In this document: one piece after another, positions 48,544-56,861 of the stretch
How the letters are laid out: each line of letters opens with the position of its first letter
Position numbering within the stretch: position 1 is the first letter of the stretch
DNA from: Pseudomonas mandelii
Lineage (GTDB): Bacteria; Pseudomonadota; Gammaproteobacteria; Pseudomonadales; Pseudomonadaceae
Direction of reading: 5' to 3'
DNA length: 64,000 nt
NCBI RefSeq assembly: GCF_006438925.1
Contig: NZ_RCZA01000006.1
Location: 248,001-312,000, forward strand
Made by a program: the position numbers and the translations under genes
The notes under the pieces: generated by a model
Database searches by the model: none
Seen by the model: the letters and a program-made list of their open reading frames with translations, nothing else
Told to the model about the DNA's origin: nothing

Positions 48544-49560
48544 TTAGCGCTGGACCGCAATAGTTGCCTCAAGCTTTCGACTAGGCCAGTTGTTGCCCTT
48601 CACGCGGTAGACCATCAACTTGTCCCTTTCCTTGGAGAAACTCGCAATCAGATACGTCTGTTGCGAAGCCGCCCCGCTCAGGAACAATGGCACGTCACCA
48701 AACTCGCTAGTGGCGCTTCCGTATTGGCCATTAAACCGGTGGAAGTGCCCGGCAAACACCGCAGTCACCTTGTAATCTTTGATCATCTTACTGACGCGAC
48801 TCAATTGCTGGTCACTGCCATCCCACCTGGGTTTATGCATATTCAGGATAATGATCTGGCCTCTTTCACGGGCGTTCTTCAAATCCACTTCCAACCAGTC
48901 AAGTGCGTCCGTCAGGTGATAGGTCTTCGGCACAAGCCAGTTATAAGCGGTGAAGCTGACCGAGTAAGTAGGCTCATTATTTAGCTGCACCATATGAACA
49001 TCTCCAAAGTTCTTGGAATAAGCCAGACTGCCCGTCACAGCTTTATTTAAGCTACCCTCACCCATCAGTTGAACATCAATGCTGTCGGCCCTGCCATCTT
49101 TACCGGTATAGCGTGCCAAAAAGTCCTCAACACTCCCTGCGGCACAATTATTAAAAAGACAGTCATCAACATTATTCTGATAGTCGTGATTACCCAGGCC
49201 ATAGTCATACAGGCCGAGCAGCTTGCGGTCCAGAATCGGCTTGACCACCGAACGCTGCCAACCATGACCAAAGGCAGTGATATCGCCATTGATCATCACC
49301 GGCACTCGCGCGGCGCCGCCAAAGTTCTGCCTGAAATTGGCGATATCATTATATTGGGTTTCGATCAGCCATTTAGAACGCGAATCCCGATCCGAGTCGG
49401 TCTGGGTTTCACCTGCATCGGTTTTCTCAGTCCACGGATATTGCGGATCGGAGGTGAACACCATGTCATCCGGAGATACTGTTGTTGCTGAATGTGCAAA
49501 AGGCGTCATGACAGCAAAGGCCAGACACGCCAGCAAACTGCCAGAATTTGATAAGCTCAT
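48544..49560 (-). CDS. Exported calcineurin-like phosphoesterase, copy 1
   Basis: 338 residues. A signal peptide (MSLSNSGSLLACLAFAVMTP, cleavage near AHSA, residue 25) predicts export. The metallophosphatase metal-site motifs are in order: SDPQ (37-40), NGD (91-93), GNHD (123-126), MHKP (241-244) and GHFH (271-274), so the dinuclear centre should be intact, with Gln where many relatives have His. Cysteines 134 and 139 in DCLFNNCAAG may form a disulfide. The gene runs against the cco operons and looks AT-richer than they are. Substrate unknown; a phosphodiesterase or phosphatase acting outside the cytoplasm is the reasonable guess. I chose the ATG at 49560 (GGAATTC upstream) over longer frames. 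Related to copy 2 at 50543-51544. Confidence 0.8.
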   Translation of the reverse strand: MSLSNSGSLLACLAFAVMTPFAHSATTVSPDDMVFTSDPQYPWTEKTDAGETQTDSDRDSRSKWLIETQYNDIANFRQNFGGAARVPVMINGDITAFGHGWQRSVVKPILDRKLLGLYDYGLGNHDYQNNVDDCLFNNCAAGSVEDFLARYTGKDGRADSIDVQLMGEGSLNKAVTGSLAYSKNFGDVHMVQLNNEPTYSVSFTAYNWLVPKTYHLTDALDWLEVDLKNARERGQIIILNMHKPRWDGSDQQLSRVSKMIKDYKVTAVFAGHFHRFNGQYGSATSEFGDVPLFLSGAASQQTYLIASFSKERDKLMVYRVKGNNWPSRKLEATIAVQR

Positions 49561-49790
49561 AGAATTCCATTTCCATCTAACATTAATAATAGAGCGACAG
49601 GCAACTTGCCCGAACACGAACATATAACAGACCTCGAATACACACAAACATCCAACACCCGACAATTAATTAACAATATTTCCAACCAACAATTAACGCA
49701 CCTACCGAACCACCCACAAGCCCCCTTAAATAAGCACTCCAACAATAATAATACGAAGATTAAAACAACAAACTCATAACACTCATTGAA
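49561..49790. other. AT-rich upstream region of phosphoesterase copy 1
   Basis: 230 bases, strikingly rich in A and T and poor in G on the plus strand, with no ORF. The first 35 bases resemble the upstream region of copy 2 (AGAATTCC-A/G-TTTCCAT), then similarity fades. It stops abruptly where the ccoG fragment begins and replaces the ccoG promoter and first 28 codons. Confidence 0.6.
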
Positions 49791-50405
49791 TCGAAAAAAA
49801 TCTACACCCGCGCCTTCACCGGCCTGTTCCGTAACCTGCGGATGATGGGCGGTGCCGGGTTGTTTCTGCTGTATTTCGGTACGGTCTGGCTGAGCCAGGC
49901 CGTCTGGTGGAACCTGCCGGAACGCAAATTCTTCATCTTTGGCGCAACCTTCTGGCCTCAGGACTTCATCCTGCTCTCGGGGATCCTGATCGTCAGCGCC
50001 TTCGGCCTGTTCTTCATTACCGTGTACGCCGGGCGGATCTGGTGCGGCTATACCTGCCCACAGAGTGTCTGGACGTGGATTTTCATGTGGTGCGAGAAGG
50101 TCACCGAAGGCGACCCCAACCAGCGCATCAAGCTCGACAAAGCGCCCATGAGCGCCAACAAATTCCTGCGCAAACTCAGCAAACACACGATGTGGCTGTT
50201 GATTGGCTTCGTGACCGGCATGACCTTCGTCGGTTACTTCTCGCCGATCCGCGAGCTGACCATCGACTTCTTCACCGGCGAAGCCGACGGCTGGTCGTAT
50301 TTCTGGGTCGGCTTCTTCACCCTCGCCACCTACGGCAATGCCGGCTGGTTGCGCGAGCAGGTGTGCATTTACATGTGCCCGTACGCGCGCTTCCAGAGCG
50401 TGATG
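49791..50405 (+). pseudogene. ccoG: Internal ccoG fragment lacking both ends
   Basis: Matches the intact ccoG from about codon 27 (KIYTRAF) to codon 234 (FQSVM) at roughly 95% DNA identity by eye, but has no start region and no ferredoxin domain. It also lacks 12 bases coding for WGGH in the helix-1 loop. Membrane-region cysteines (CGYTCPQ, CIYMCPYAR) remain. The frame stays open from ATG 49842 to a TGA at 50459, reading 18 foreign residues after FQSVM, so a 205-residue membrane product could in principle be made, but no ribosome site of note is seen. Most likely a recombination scar. Confidence 0.88.
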
Positions 50406-50508
50406 CAACGACAAGGTTCACCTGCTGGCGGCTTACGCCTACAGCCTGTCTCACGGTGAGAAAACGCCGGCGGAAGCCGCTCAGCAAGGCAAGCGCTTGA
50501 TGCAATAA
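50406..50508 (+). pseudogene. ccoP: Duplicate of the ccoP 3' end
   Basis: Starts at the base after the ccoG fragment and copies ccoP-1 from 48383 on. In the ccoP frame it reads [19 protein letters not shown] then TPAEAAQQGKRLMQ and stop, so the resident stop codon TAA is CAA here and the tail is eight residues longer. It is out of frame with the ccoG fragment and cannot be expressed as CcoP. The different tail suggests it came from another allele rather than from simple copying of the neighbour. Confidence 0.85.
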
Positions 50509-50512
50509 AGAG

Positions 50513-50538
50513 GGCCCCGCCAGTGATCTGACGGGGCC
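50513..50538. terminator. Duplicate of the cco1 terminator
   Basis: GGCCCCG (50513-50519) pairs with CGGGGCC (50532-50538), followed by TTTTTCAT. The loop differs from the copy at 48489-48521 (CCAGTGATCTGA against ATAATAC). Confidence 0.85.
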
Positions 50539-50542
50539 TTTT

Positions 50543-51544
50543 TCATGGGCGACTGGCCCAGATCGATTTCACCGGTACCGTATCCAGCAGCTCTCGGGTC
50601 TGCCATTGATTGTTCTTCACAAGGTTGATGTGCAATTGCTTGCGATCATCCGAGAAGCTGGCAATCAGGTAGGTTTGCTGGGAAGTGGCGCCGCTGAGAT
50701 ACATTGGCACGCCATTCACTTCATAGGCATCGCCGCCATTTTGATGGTAATGACCGGCAAAAATGGCAGTGACCTCATACTTTCTGATCATTTGGTAGAA
50801 GCGCCTCACTTGCTCACTGTTACCCATCATTTCCTCGGGCTTGTGCATGTTGATAATGATGGCGTAACCCTGAATCCGAGCGTGTTTCAAATCGTTTTCA
50901 AGCCAATCCAGTGTGCTGGTGATATCAAAGGTCGTCGGGTTTAACGCATGAGCAATTCTGGTCGCATAGGTCGGCTCATTATTGAGTTGCACCATATGGA
51001 CGTCACCGATGTTCTTGGAATAGGCGAGACTGCCCGAATACAGCCTGCTAAGGAAACTGCCCGTAATTTTCAAATCAAAATTATCAACCTTGCCTTCATG
51101 GTGCTCCTTAAACTCCACGATACTGCCGGCCGCGCAATTATTGCTGAAGCAATCATTTACGTTATTCTCATAATCGTGATTACCCAACCCATACAGATAA
51201 TCGTCCTTGAAGTATTTTTTCAATGTCGAATTCATGTAAGAGCGCTGCCAGCCGTGACCGAAAGCAGTGATATCGCCATTGATCATCAGCGGTACATGGG
51301 ATTGCGCATTACTTTTCCGGAAGTCGGCAATACTCGCAAACTGGGTCTCTACCAGCCATTTTGAACGACTTTTGAAATCCGCATCCGACTCAGGCTCTCT
51401 GCGGTCGAGCTTATCCGTCCACGGGTATTGCGTATCCGAAGCGAAGATCATATGGCGTGGAGCCCCCTCCACTGAATAGGCCAAAGGCGCCATAGACAAC
51501 AGGCACAAGCCCAGTACAAACCGCTTAACTTTCTTAGAAATCAT
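50543..51544 (-). CDS. Exported calcineurin-like phosphoesterase, copy 2
   Basis: 333 residues. Signal peptide MISKKVKRFVLGLCLLSMAP to AYS, then the same motif order as copy 1: SDTQYPW, MINGDITAFGHGWQRS, YGLGNHDYENN, INMHKP and AGHYHQ. The cysteine pair in DCFSNNCAAG and the C-terminal SQQTYLIASFS are also shared. Overall it is clearly homologous but only moderately similar, perhaps half the residues identical. The start at 51544 has GGAATTC upstream, as in copy 1. The 3' end is followed by a copy of the cco1 terminator, again as in copy 1. Confidence 0.8.
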   Translation of the reverse strand: MISKKVKRFVLGLCLLSMAPLAYSVEGAPRHMIFASDTQYPWTDKLDRREPESDADFKSRSKWLVETQFASIADFRKSNAQSHVPLMINGDITAFGHGWQRSYMNSTLKKYFKDDYLYGLGNHDYENNVNDCFSNNCAAGSIVEFKEHHEGKVDNFDLKITGSFLSRLYSGSLAYSKNIGDVHMVQLNNEPTYATRIAHALNPTTFDITSTLDWLENDLKHARIQGYAIIINMHKPEEMMGNSEQVRRFYQMIRKYEVTAIFAGHYHQNGGDAYEVNGVPMYLSGATSQQTYLIASFSDDRKQLHINLVKNNQWQTRELLDTVPVKSIWASRP

Positions 51545-52062
51545 AGAATTCCGTTTCCATTAGTATTAAACAAAGTGCGATTAAAAGACCGCACCCGAGC
51601 AACTTATTGGAAACGAACAAAAACTTCAAACCCTCAACTAAAACCAATTAAATAAATATATTTCCACCACACAAGATAAAATTGAAGAACAACTTCTCCC
51701 CAACTTAAACCTGGTTTGCTCTGTGTGTTTGATGTTTCAGATTTTAGTGGGCCCAACCAGGAAGCCGTTTATGCAATTCACTCTGGTGATCGGCATGCAG
51801 GGCGGCCGGGTCTACAAACTCTCCCTACTGCTTCGGCCACGAATCGCACCACCTCCCATTCTGCATCACGAAAAACCGTCCATAATTCACAAGTCAATTG
51901 ATTCAAGTCATTACACCGTCAGTTGATTTCTACCAACGTGACCAAAGGTCGCACCCTTGAGCCAGAGCTACAGGCGTATCATTGCGCCACTGCAACACCT
52001 CTTTTTGACCGCGGTCGGCATGTACTGACCGAGGCATTTTTCCACTGCCGTGGGATGCAATG
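51545..52062. promoter_or_regulatory. Upstream region of ccoG with a candidate Anr box
   Basis: 518 bases without a convincing gene. The left third is AT-rich like the region upstream of copy 1; the rest has ordinary composition. TTGAT-TTCT-ACCAA (51923-51936) matches the Anr consensus at 9 of 10 positions, 127 bases before ccoG. A weaker TTGAT-TCAA-GTCAT lies about 20 bases upstream of it. Short ORFs near 51716-51926 have no recognisable product. Confidence 0.55.
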
Positions 52063-53478
52063 ATGAGCAATCAGATTCCGGTACACGACGTTACCCCGCC
52101 TGCCAAGAACGCGAACAACAGCGTCGACCTCTACGCCTCTCGAGAAAAGATTTACACCCGCGCCTTCACCGGCCTGTTCCGCAACCTGCGGATGATGGGC
52201 GGTGCCGGGTTGTTTCTGCTGTATTTCGGTACGGTCTGGCTGAGCTGGGGCGGCCATCAGGCCGTCTGGTGGAACCTGCCGGAGCGCAAATTCTTCATTT
52301 TCGGTGCGACCTTCTGGCCTCAGGATTTCATCCTGCTCTCCGGGATCTTGATCGTCAGCGCCTTCGGCCTGTTCTTCATTACCGTGTATGCCGGGCGGGT
52401 CTGGTGCGGTTATACCTGCCCGCAAAGTGTCTGGACCTGGATTTTCATGTGGTGCGAGAAGGTCACCGAAGGCGACCGCAACCAGCGCATCAAGCTCGAC
52501 AAAGCGCCCATGAGCGCCAACAAATTCGTGCGTAAGTTCAGCAAGCACACGATGTGGTTGCTGATCGGCCTGGTGACCGGCCTGACCTTCGTCGGTTACT
52601 TTTCGCCGATCCGCGAACTGACCATCGACTTCTTCACCGGCGAAGCCGATGGCTGGTCGTATTTCTGGGTCGGCTTCTTCACTCTCGCCACCTACGGCAA
52701 CGCCGGCTGGTTGCGTGAGCAGGTGTGCATTTACATGTGCCCGTACGCGCGCTTCCAGAGCGTGATGTTCGACAAAGACACCCTGATCGTTTCCTACGAC
52801 CCGCGTCGTGGTGAAAGCCGCGGCCCGCGCAAGAAAGGCGCCGACTACAAGGCCATGGGCCTGGGTGACTGCATCGACTGCACCATGTGCGTCCAGGTTT
52901 GCCCGACCGGTATCGACATCCGCGACGGCCTGCAGATCGAATGCATCGGCTGCGCCGCGTGTATCGATGCCTGCGACAGCATCATGGACAAGATGGACTA
53001 TCCGCGCGGCCTGATCAGCTACACCACCGAGCACAACCTGTCGGGGCAAAAAACCCATAAACTGCGCCCGCGCCTGATCGGCTATGCCCTGGTGCTGCTG
53101 GCAATGATGGGATTGCTGGCGGGCGCGTTCTTCATGCGCTCATTGGTCGGATTCGACGTCAGCAAGGACCGCGTGCTGTACCGCGAGAACGCTGAAGGCC
53201 GAATCGAAAACGTCTACAGCCTGAAGATCATGAACAAGGATCAGCGCGACCACACCTACGTGCTCGAAGCCGCTGGCCTGCCGGACCTCAAGCTGCAAGG
53301 TAAGCGCGAGATCAAGGTCGCCGCCGGGGAGATTTTCAGTCAGCCGGTCGAACTGTCCATCGCTCCGGAAAAACTGCCATCGAGCACCAACGAGGTGAAA
53401 TTCATCCTCAAGGATGCCGATGACAACAGCGTCCACATTGAAGCCAAGAGCCGGTTCATCGGCCCACAAGTTCGTTGA
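52063..53478 (+). CDS. ccoG: Cytochrome c oxidase accessory protein CcoG (FixG)
   Basis: 471 residues. Several membrane helices with paired cysteines CGYTCPQ and CIYMCPYAR, a cytoplasmic dicluster ferredoxin domain (CIDCTMCVQVCP and CIGCAACIDACD, about residues 268-310), and a C-terminal Ig-like periplasmic domain ending SRFIGPQVR. CcoG reduces Cu(II) during copper delivery to cbb3 oxidase. Two adjacent ATGs (52060 and 52063) are possible; I use the second, with GGGA 7 bases upstream. It overlaps the ccoH frame but not its chosen start. Confidence 0.95.
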   Translation: MSNQIPVHDVTPPAKNANNSVDLYASREKIYTRAFTGLFRNLRMMGGAGLFLLYFGTVWLSWGGHQAVWWNLPERKFFIFGATFWPQDFILLSGILIVSAFGLFFITVYAGRVWCGYTCPQSVWTWIFMWCEKVTEGDRNQRIKLDKAPMSANKFVRKFSKHTMWLLIGLVTGLTFVGYFSPIRELTIDFFTGEADGWSYFWVGFFTLATYGNAGWLREQVCIYMCPYARFQSVMFDKDTLIVSYDPRRGESRGPRKKGADYKAMGLGDCIDCTMCVQVCPTGIDIRDGLQIECIGCAACIDACDSIMDKMDYPRGLISYTTEHNLSGQKTHKLRPRLIGYALVLLAMMGLLAGAFFMRSLVGFDVSKDRVLYRENAEGRIENVYSLKIMNKDQRDHTYVLEAAGLPDLKLQGKREIKVAAGEIFSQPVELSIAPEKLPSSTNEVKFILKDADDNSVHIEAKSRFIGPQVR

Positions 53479-53489
53479 GAGAAGTGATC

Positions 53490-54029
53490 ATGCCCGCAGC
53501 AAATGCCGCAAGTCCCTGGTACAAGCACCTTTGGCCGTGGATCATCATCGCCATCCTGGCGTGTTCTGTGACCCTGACCTTATCCATGGTGACGATCGCG
53601 GTGAAAAACCCGGACAACCTGGTCAACGACAACTATTACGAGGCCGGTAAAGGCATCAACCGCTCCCTCGACCGTGAGCTGCTGGCGCAGACCCTGCTGC
53701 TGCGAGCCAGCGTTCATCTGGACGACGTGACCGGTGAAGTCGACCTGCGCCTGAGCGGCAACAGCCAACCGAAAACCCTGGAACTGAACCTGATCTCGCC
53801 GACCCAGCCCCAGAAAGATCGCAAAATCACCCTGGCGCGTAGCGAAACCGAACAGGGCCGCTACATCGGCCAGTTGAACGACAAGGTCGACGGTCGCCGC
53901 TTTGTAGAACTGCTGGGCGTGCAGGATGACAAGACCTGGCGCATGTTCGAAGAAGAACAGGTCAGCCATGACAAGGATCTGCTGCTGGGTGACGAGCCAC
54001 TTCAAGGCGCCGAAGACCTGAAAAAATAA
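53490..54029 (+). CDS. ccoH: cbb3 oxidase assembly protein CcoH (FixH)
   Basis: 179 residues. One membrane helix (WPWIIIAILACSVTLTLSMVT), then NPDNLVNDNYYEAGKGINRSLDRE, the FixH signature, and a periplasmic beta-rich domain. CcoH binds the assembling oxidase near CcoP. The ATG at 53490 (MPAANAASPW) is preferred to the upstream frame start, with GAGAAG as ribosome site. It follows ccoG by 11 bases. Confidence 0.92.
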   Translation: MPAANAASPWYKHLWPWIIIAILACSVTLTLSMVTIAVKNPDNLVNDNYYEAGKGINRSLDRELLAQTLLLRASVHLDDVTGEVDLRLSGNSQPKTLELNLISPTQPQKDRKITLARSETEQGRYIGQLNDKVDGRRFVELLGVQDDKTWRMFEEEQVSHDKDLLLGDEPLQGAEDLKK

Positions 54030-54044
54030 AGTCGCGCTTCGCGC

Positions 54045-54138
54045 ATCGCGAGCAGGCTCGCTCCCACAGTGGATCTGCGGTGTACATGAATTTTGTGCAC
54101 GACATCGATCAAATGTGGGAGCGAGCCTGCTCGCGATG
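54045..54138. repeat. REP doublet in inverted orientation
   Basis: ATCGCGAGCAGGCTCGCTCC from 54045 and its mirror to 54138, about 45 bases apart, between ccoH and ccoI, so it sits inside what is usually a single operon. Confidence 0.87.
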
Positions 54139-54169
54139 AGGCCCTCCCGGACGATATAGATTCGAGCTC

Positions 54170-56620
54170 ATGAGTACTCCAACCCCCTGCTACCACTGCG
54201 CCCTGCCCGTCCCGGCCGGCAGCCGCTTCACCGCTGCCGTCCTCGGTGAAACCCGCGAGTTCTGCTGCCCGGGTTGTCAGGCCGTGGCCGAAGCCATTGT
54301 GGCCGGTGGACTGGAAACCTATTACCAGCATCGCAGCGAATCATCGGCCAACCCCGAAGCCTTGCCGGTGCAGTTAGTGGACGAACTGGCGCTTTACGAC
54401 CGCGCCGACGTGCAAGCCCCCTTCGTCCGCCACGAAGGCGAACTCGCCGAAACCACCCTGTTGATGGAAGGCATCAGTTGCGCCGCCTGCGGCTGGCTCA
54501 TCGAGAAACACCTGCGTGGCTTGCCGGCGGTAGCCGAAGCGCGCCTGAATCTGTCCAACCATCGCCTGCACGTACGATGGGCCGATGCGCAACTGCCACT
54601 GAGTCAGGTACTCAGCGAATTGCGCCACATCGGTTACGCCGCGCACCCCTATCAGGCCGACCGCGCCAGTGAACAACTGGCCAGCGAAAACCGCCTGGCC
54701 CTGCGCCAACTCGGCGTGGCCGGGCTGTTGTGGTTCCAGGCGATGATGGCGACCATGGCCACCTGGCCGGAATTCAACATCGACCTCAGCCCCGAGCTGC
54801 ATACCATCCTGCGTTGGGTCGCGCTGTTCCTCACCACCCCGATCGTCTTCTATAGCTGCGCGCCATTCTTCAAAGGCGCCATGCGTGACTTGCGCACCCG
54901 CCACCTGACCATGGACGTTTCGGTGTCGCTGGCGATTGGCAGCGCCTACATCGCCGGGATCTGGACCTCGATCACCGGTGTCGGTGAACTGTATTTCGAT
55001 GCGGTGGGCATGTTCGCGCTGTTCCTGCTGGCCGGGCGTTATCTGGAACGTCGCGCCCGCGAACGCACCGCTGCTGCCACCGCGCAACTCGTCAATCTGT
55101 TACCCGCCTCGTGTTTGCGCCTGAGTGCCGACGGCCAGAGCGAGCGGATCCTGCTCAGCGAACTGCGCGTCGGCGATCAGGTGCTGGTGCATCCCGGCGC
55201 GATCCTCCCGGCTGACGGCAAGATCCTCGACGGCCAGTCGAGCATCGACGAATCCCTGCTCACCGGCGAATACCTGCCGCAACCGCGCACGCCGGGCGAT
55301 GCCGTCACCGCCGGCACCCTGAACGTCGAAGGTGCATTGACCGTGGAAGTCCTGGCGCTGGGTCAAGACACCCGACTGTCCGCCATCGTCCGCCTGCTGG
55401 ATCGCGCCCAGGCCGAAAAGCCCCGACTGGCGGAAATTGCCGACCGCGCCGCGCAATGGTTCCTGCTGCTGTCGCTGATTGCCGCTGCCGTCATCGGCCT
55501 GATCTGGTGGGAACTGGATTCGTCGCGAGCCTTCTGGATTGTGTTGGCGATGCTGGTTGCGACGTGCCCGTGCGCCCTGTCCCTGGCCACACCGACCGCC
55601 CTCACCGCCGCCACTGGCACACTGCACAAACTCGGCTTGCTGCTGACTCGCGGCCATGTGCTGGAAGGCCTGAACCAGATCGATACGGTGATTTTCGACA
55701 AGACCGGCACGCTGACGGAAGGTCGCCTGGCCTTGCGATCGATTCGCCCACTCGGCGCACTCAACAGCGATCAATGCCTGAGCCTGGCCGCCGCCCTGGA
55801 AAACCGCTCTGAACACCCGATCGCCCATGCGTTTGGCCGGGCGCCGCTGGCCGCTGAAGAAGTCCACAGCACGCCGGGGCTTGGCCTTGAAGGATTGGTC
55901 GGTGAACAACGCCTGCGCATCGGCCAACCGGGTTTTGTCTGTGAACTCAGTGGCGCTGCCGTGCCATTGATACCGGATGAAGCCGGCCAATGGTTGCTGC
56001 TCGGTAACAGTCAGGGACCGTTGGCATGGTTTGTTCTCGATGACCGTTTGCGTGCCGACGCCCCCACCCTGCTCGCCGCCTGCAAGGCTCGCGGCTGGCG
56101 CACGCTGCTGCTGTCCGGCGACAGCTCGCCGATGGTCGCCAGTGTCGCCGCCGAACTGGGCATCGATGAAGCCCGCGGCGGCTTGCGTCCGGACGACAAA
56201 TTGCAAGTCCTGCAACAGCTGCACAAGGAAGGCCGCAAGGTGTTGATGCTCGGTGACGGGGTCAACGACGTGCCAGTGCTGGCCGCCGCCGACATCAGCG
56301 TGGCCATGGGGTCGGCCACCGACCTGGCAAAAACCAGTGCCGACGCGGTATTGCTGTCGAACCGCCTCGACGCACTGGTACAAGCCTTCAGCCTGGCTCG
56401 GCGCACCCGTCGGGTAATCATCGAGAACCTGCTGTGGGCCGGGCTGTACAATGGCCTCATGTTGCCGTTCGCCGCCCTCGGCTGGATCACTCCGGTATGG
56501 GCTGCGGTCGGCATGTCCATCAGTTCGTTGACCGTGGTGCTGAACGCCCTGCGCCTGACTCGCATGCCAAACACGCCTGCGGTCAGCGCCACGCCAGAAA
56601 CCCGTCCGCTGCCGGCTTGA
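54170..56620 (+). CDS. ccoI: Copper-transporting P-type ATPase CcoI (FixI)
   Basis: 816 residues. N-terminal metal-binding region with CYHC, CCPGC and the heavy-metal-associated GISCAACGWLIEKHL; eight membrane helices including the CPC motif in TCPCALSLATPTA; cytoplasmic ATPase with DKTGTLT (phosphorylated aspartate), a histidine-proline motif in SEHPIAHAFG, and GDGVNDVPVL. It exports copper to the periplasmic side for cbb3 assembly. The ATG at 54170 is used; a REP pair sits between it and ccoH. Confidence 0.96.
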   Translation: MSTPTPCYHCALPVPAGSRFTAAVLGETREFCCPGCQAVAEAIVAGGLETYYQHRSESSANPEALPVQLVDELALYDRADVQAPFVRHEGELAETTLLMEGISCAACGWLIEKHLRGLPAVAEARLNLSNHRLHVRWADAQLPLSQVLSELRHIGYAAHPYQADRASEQLASENRLALRQLGVAGLLWFQAMMATMATWPEFNIDLSPELHTILRWVALFLTTPIVFYSCAPFFKGAMRDLRTRHLTMDVSVSLAIGSAYIAGIWTSITGVGELYFDAVGMFALFLLAGRYLERRARERTAAATAQLVNLLPASCLRLSADGQSERILLSELRVGDQVLVHPGAILPADGKILDGQSSIDESLLTGEYLPQPRTPGDAVTAGTLNVEGALTVEVLALGQDTRLSAIVRLLDRAQAEKPRLAEIADRAAQWFLLLSLIAAAVIGLIWWELDSSRAFWIVLAMLVATCPCALSLATPTALTAATGTLHKLGLLLTRGHVLEGLNQIDTVIFDKTGTLTEGRLALRSIRPLGALNSDQCLSLAAALENRSEHPIAHAFGRAPLAAEEVHSTPGLGLEGLVGEQRLRIGQPGFVCELSGAAVPLIPDEAGQWLLLGNSQGPLAWFVLDDRLRADAPTLLAACKARGWRTLLLSGDSSPMVASVAAELGIDEARGGLRPDDKLQVLQQLHKEGRKVLMLGDGVNDVPVLAAADISVAMGSATDLAKTSADAVLLSNRLDALVQAFSLARRTRRVIIENLLWAGLYNGLMLPFAALGWITPVWAAVGMSISSLTVVLNALRLTRMPNTPAVSATPETRPLPA

Positions 56621-56642
56621 GCCGCGCGGGCATGGAGTCCAG

Positions 56643-56861
56643 ATGCCAGCTCTCTACGTGATGATCCCGGCCGCGCTGCTGATCGTGGCCATCGCCATTT
56701 ACATCTTCTTCTGGGCAGTCGACAGCGGTCAGTACGACGACCTCGACGGCCCGGCCCACAGCATCCTGTTCGACGACCAGGACCCGAACCACAAAGCCGC
56801 CGTCGACGAAGCCAGCGGCCATCCGGCCAAACCGGACGACAAGGCGCCACCTCATGCTTGA
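56643..56861 (+). CDS. ccoS: cbb3 oxidase maturation protein CcoS
   Basis: 72 residues. One membrane helix (MIPAALLIVAIAIYIFFWAVDSGQYDDLDGPA, shown here in two parts of a single segment) with the family motif GQYDDLDGPAHSILFDD just after it. It is needed for cofactor insertion into CcoN in related bacteria. Starts 22 bases after ccoI and overlaps the next gene by 8 bases. Confidence 0.93.
   Translation: MPALYVMIPAALLIVAIAIYIFFWAVDSGQYDDLDGPAHSILFDDQDPNHKAAVDEASGHPAKPDDKAPPHA

Noticed and set aside
49842..50459. 205-codon chimeric frame as a functional truncated CcoG
   Set aside because: Open, but it lacks the N-terminus, the ferredoxin domain and a ribosome site, and ends in 18 out-of-frame residues. 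Treated as a scar.
51716..51926. Short plus-strand frames before ccoG
   Set aside because: About 60 codons, no ribosome site and no recognisable family; more likely untranslated DNA upstream of the Anr site.
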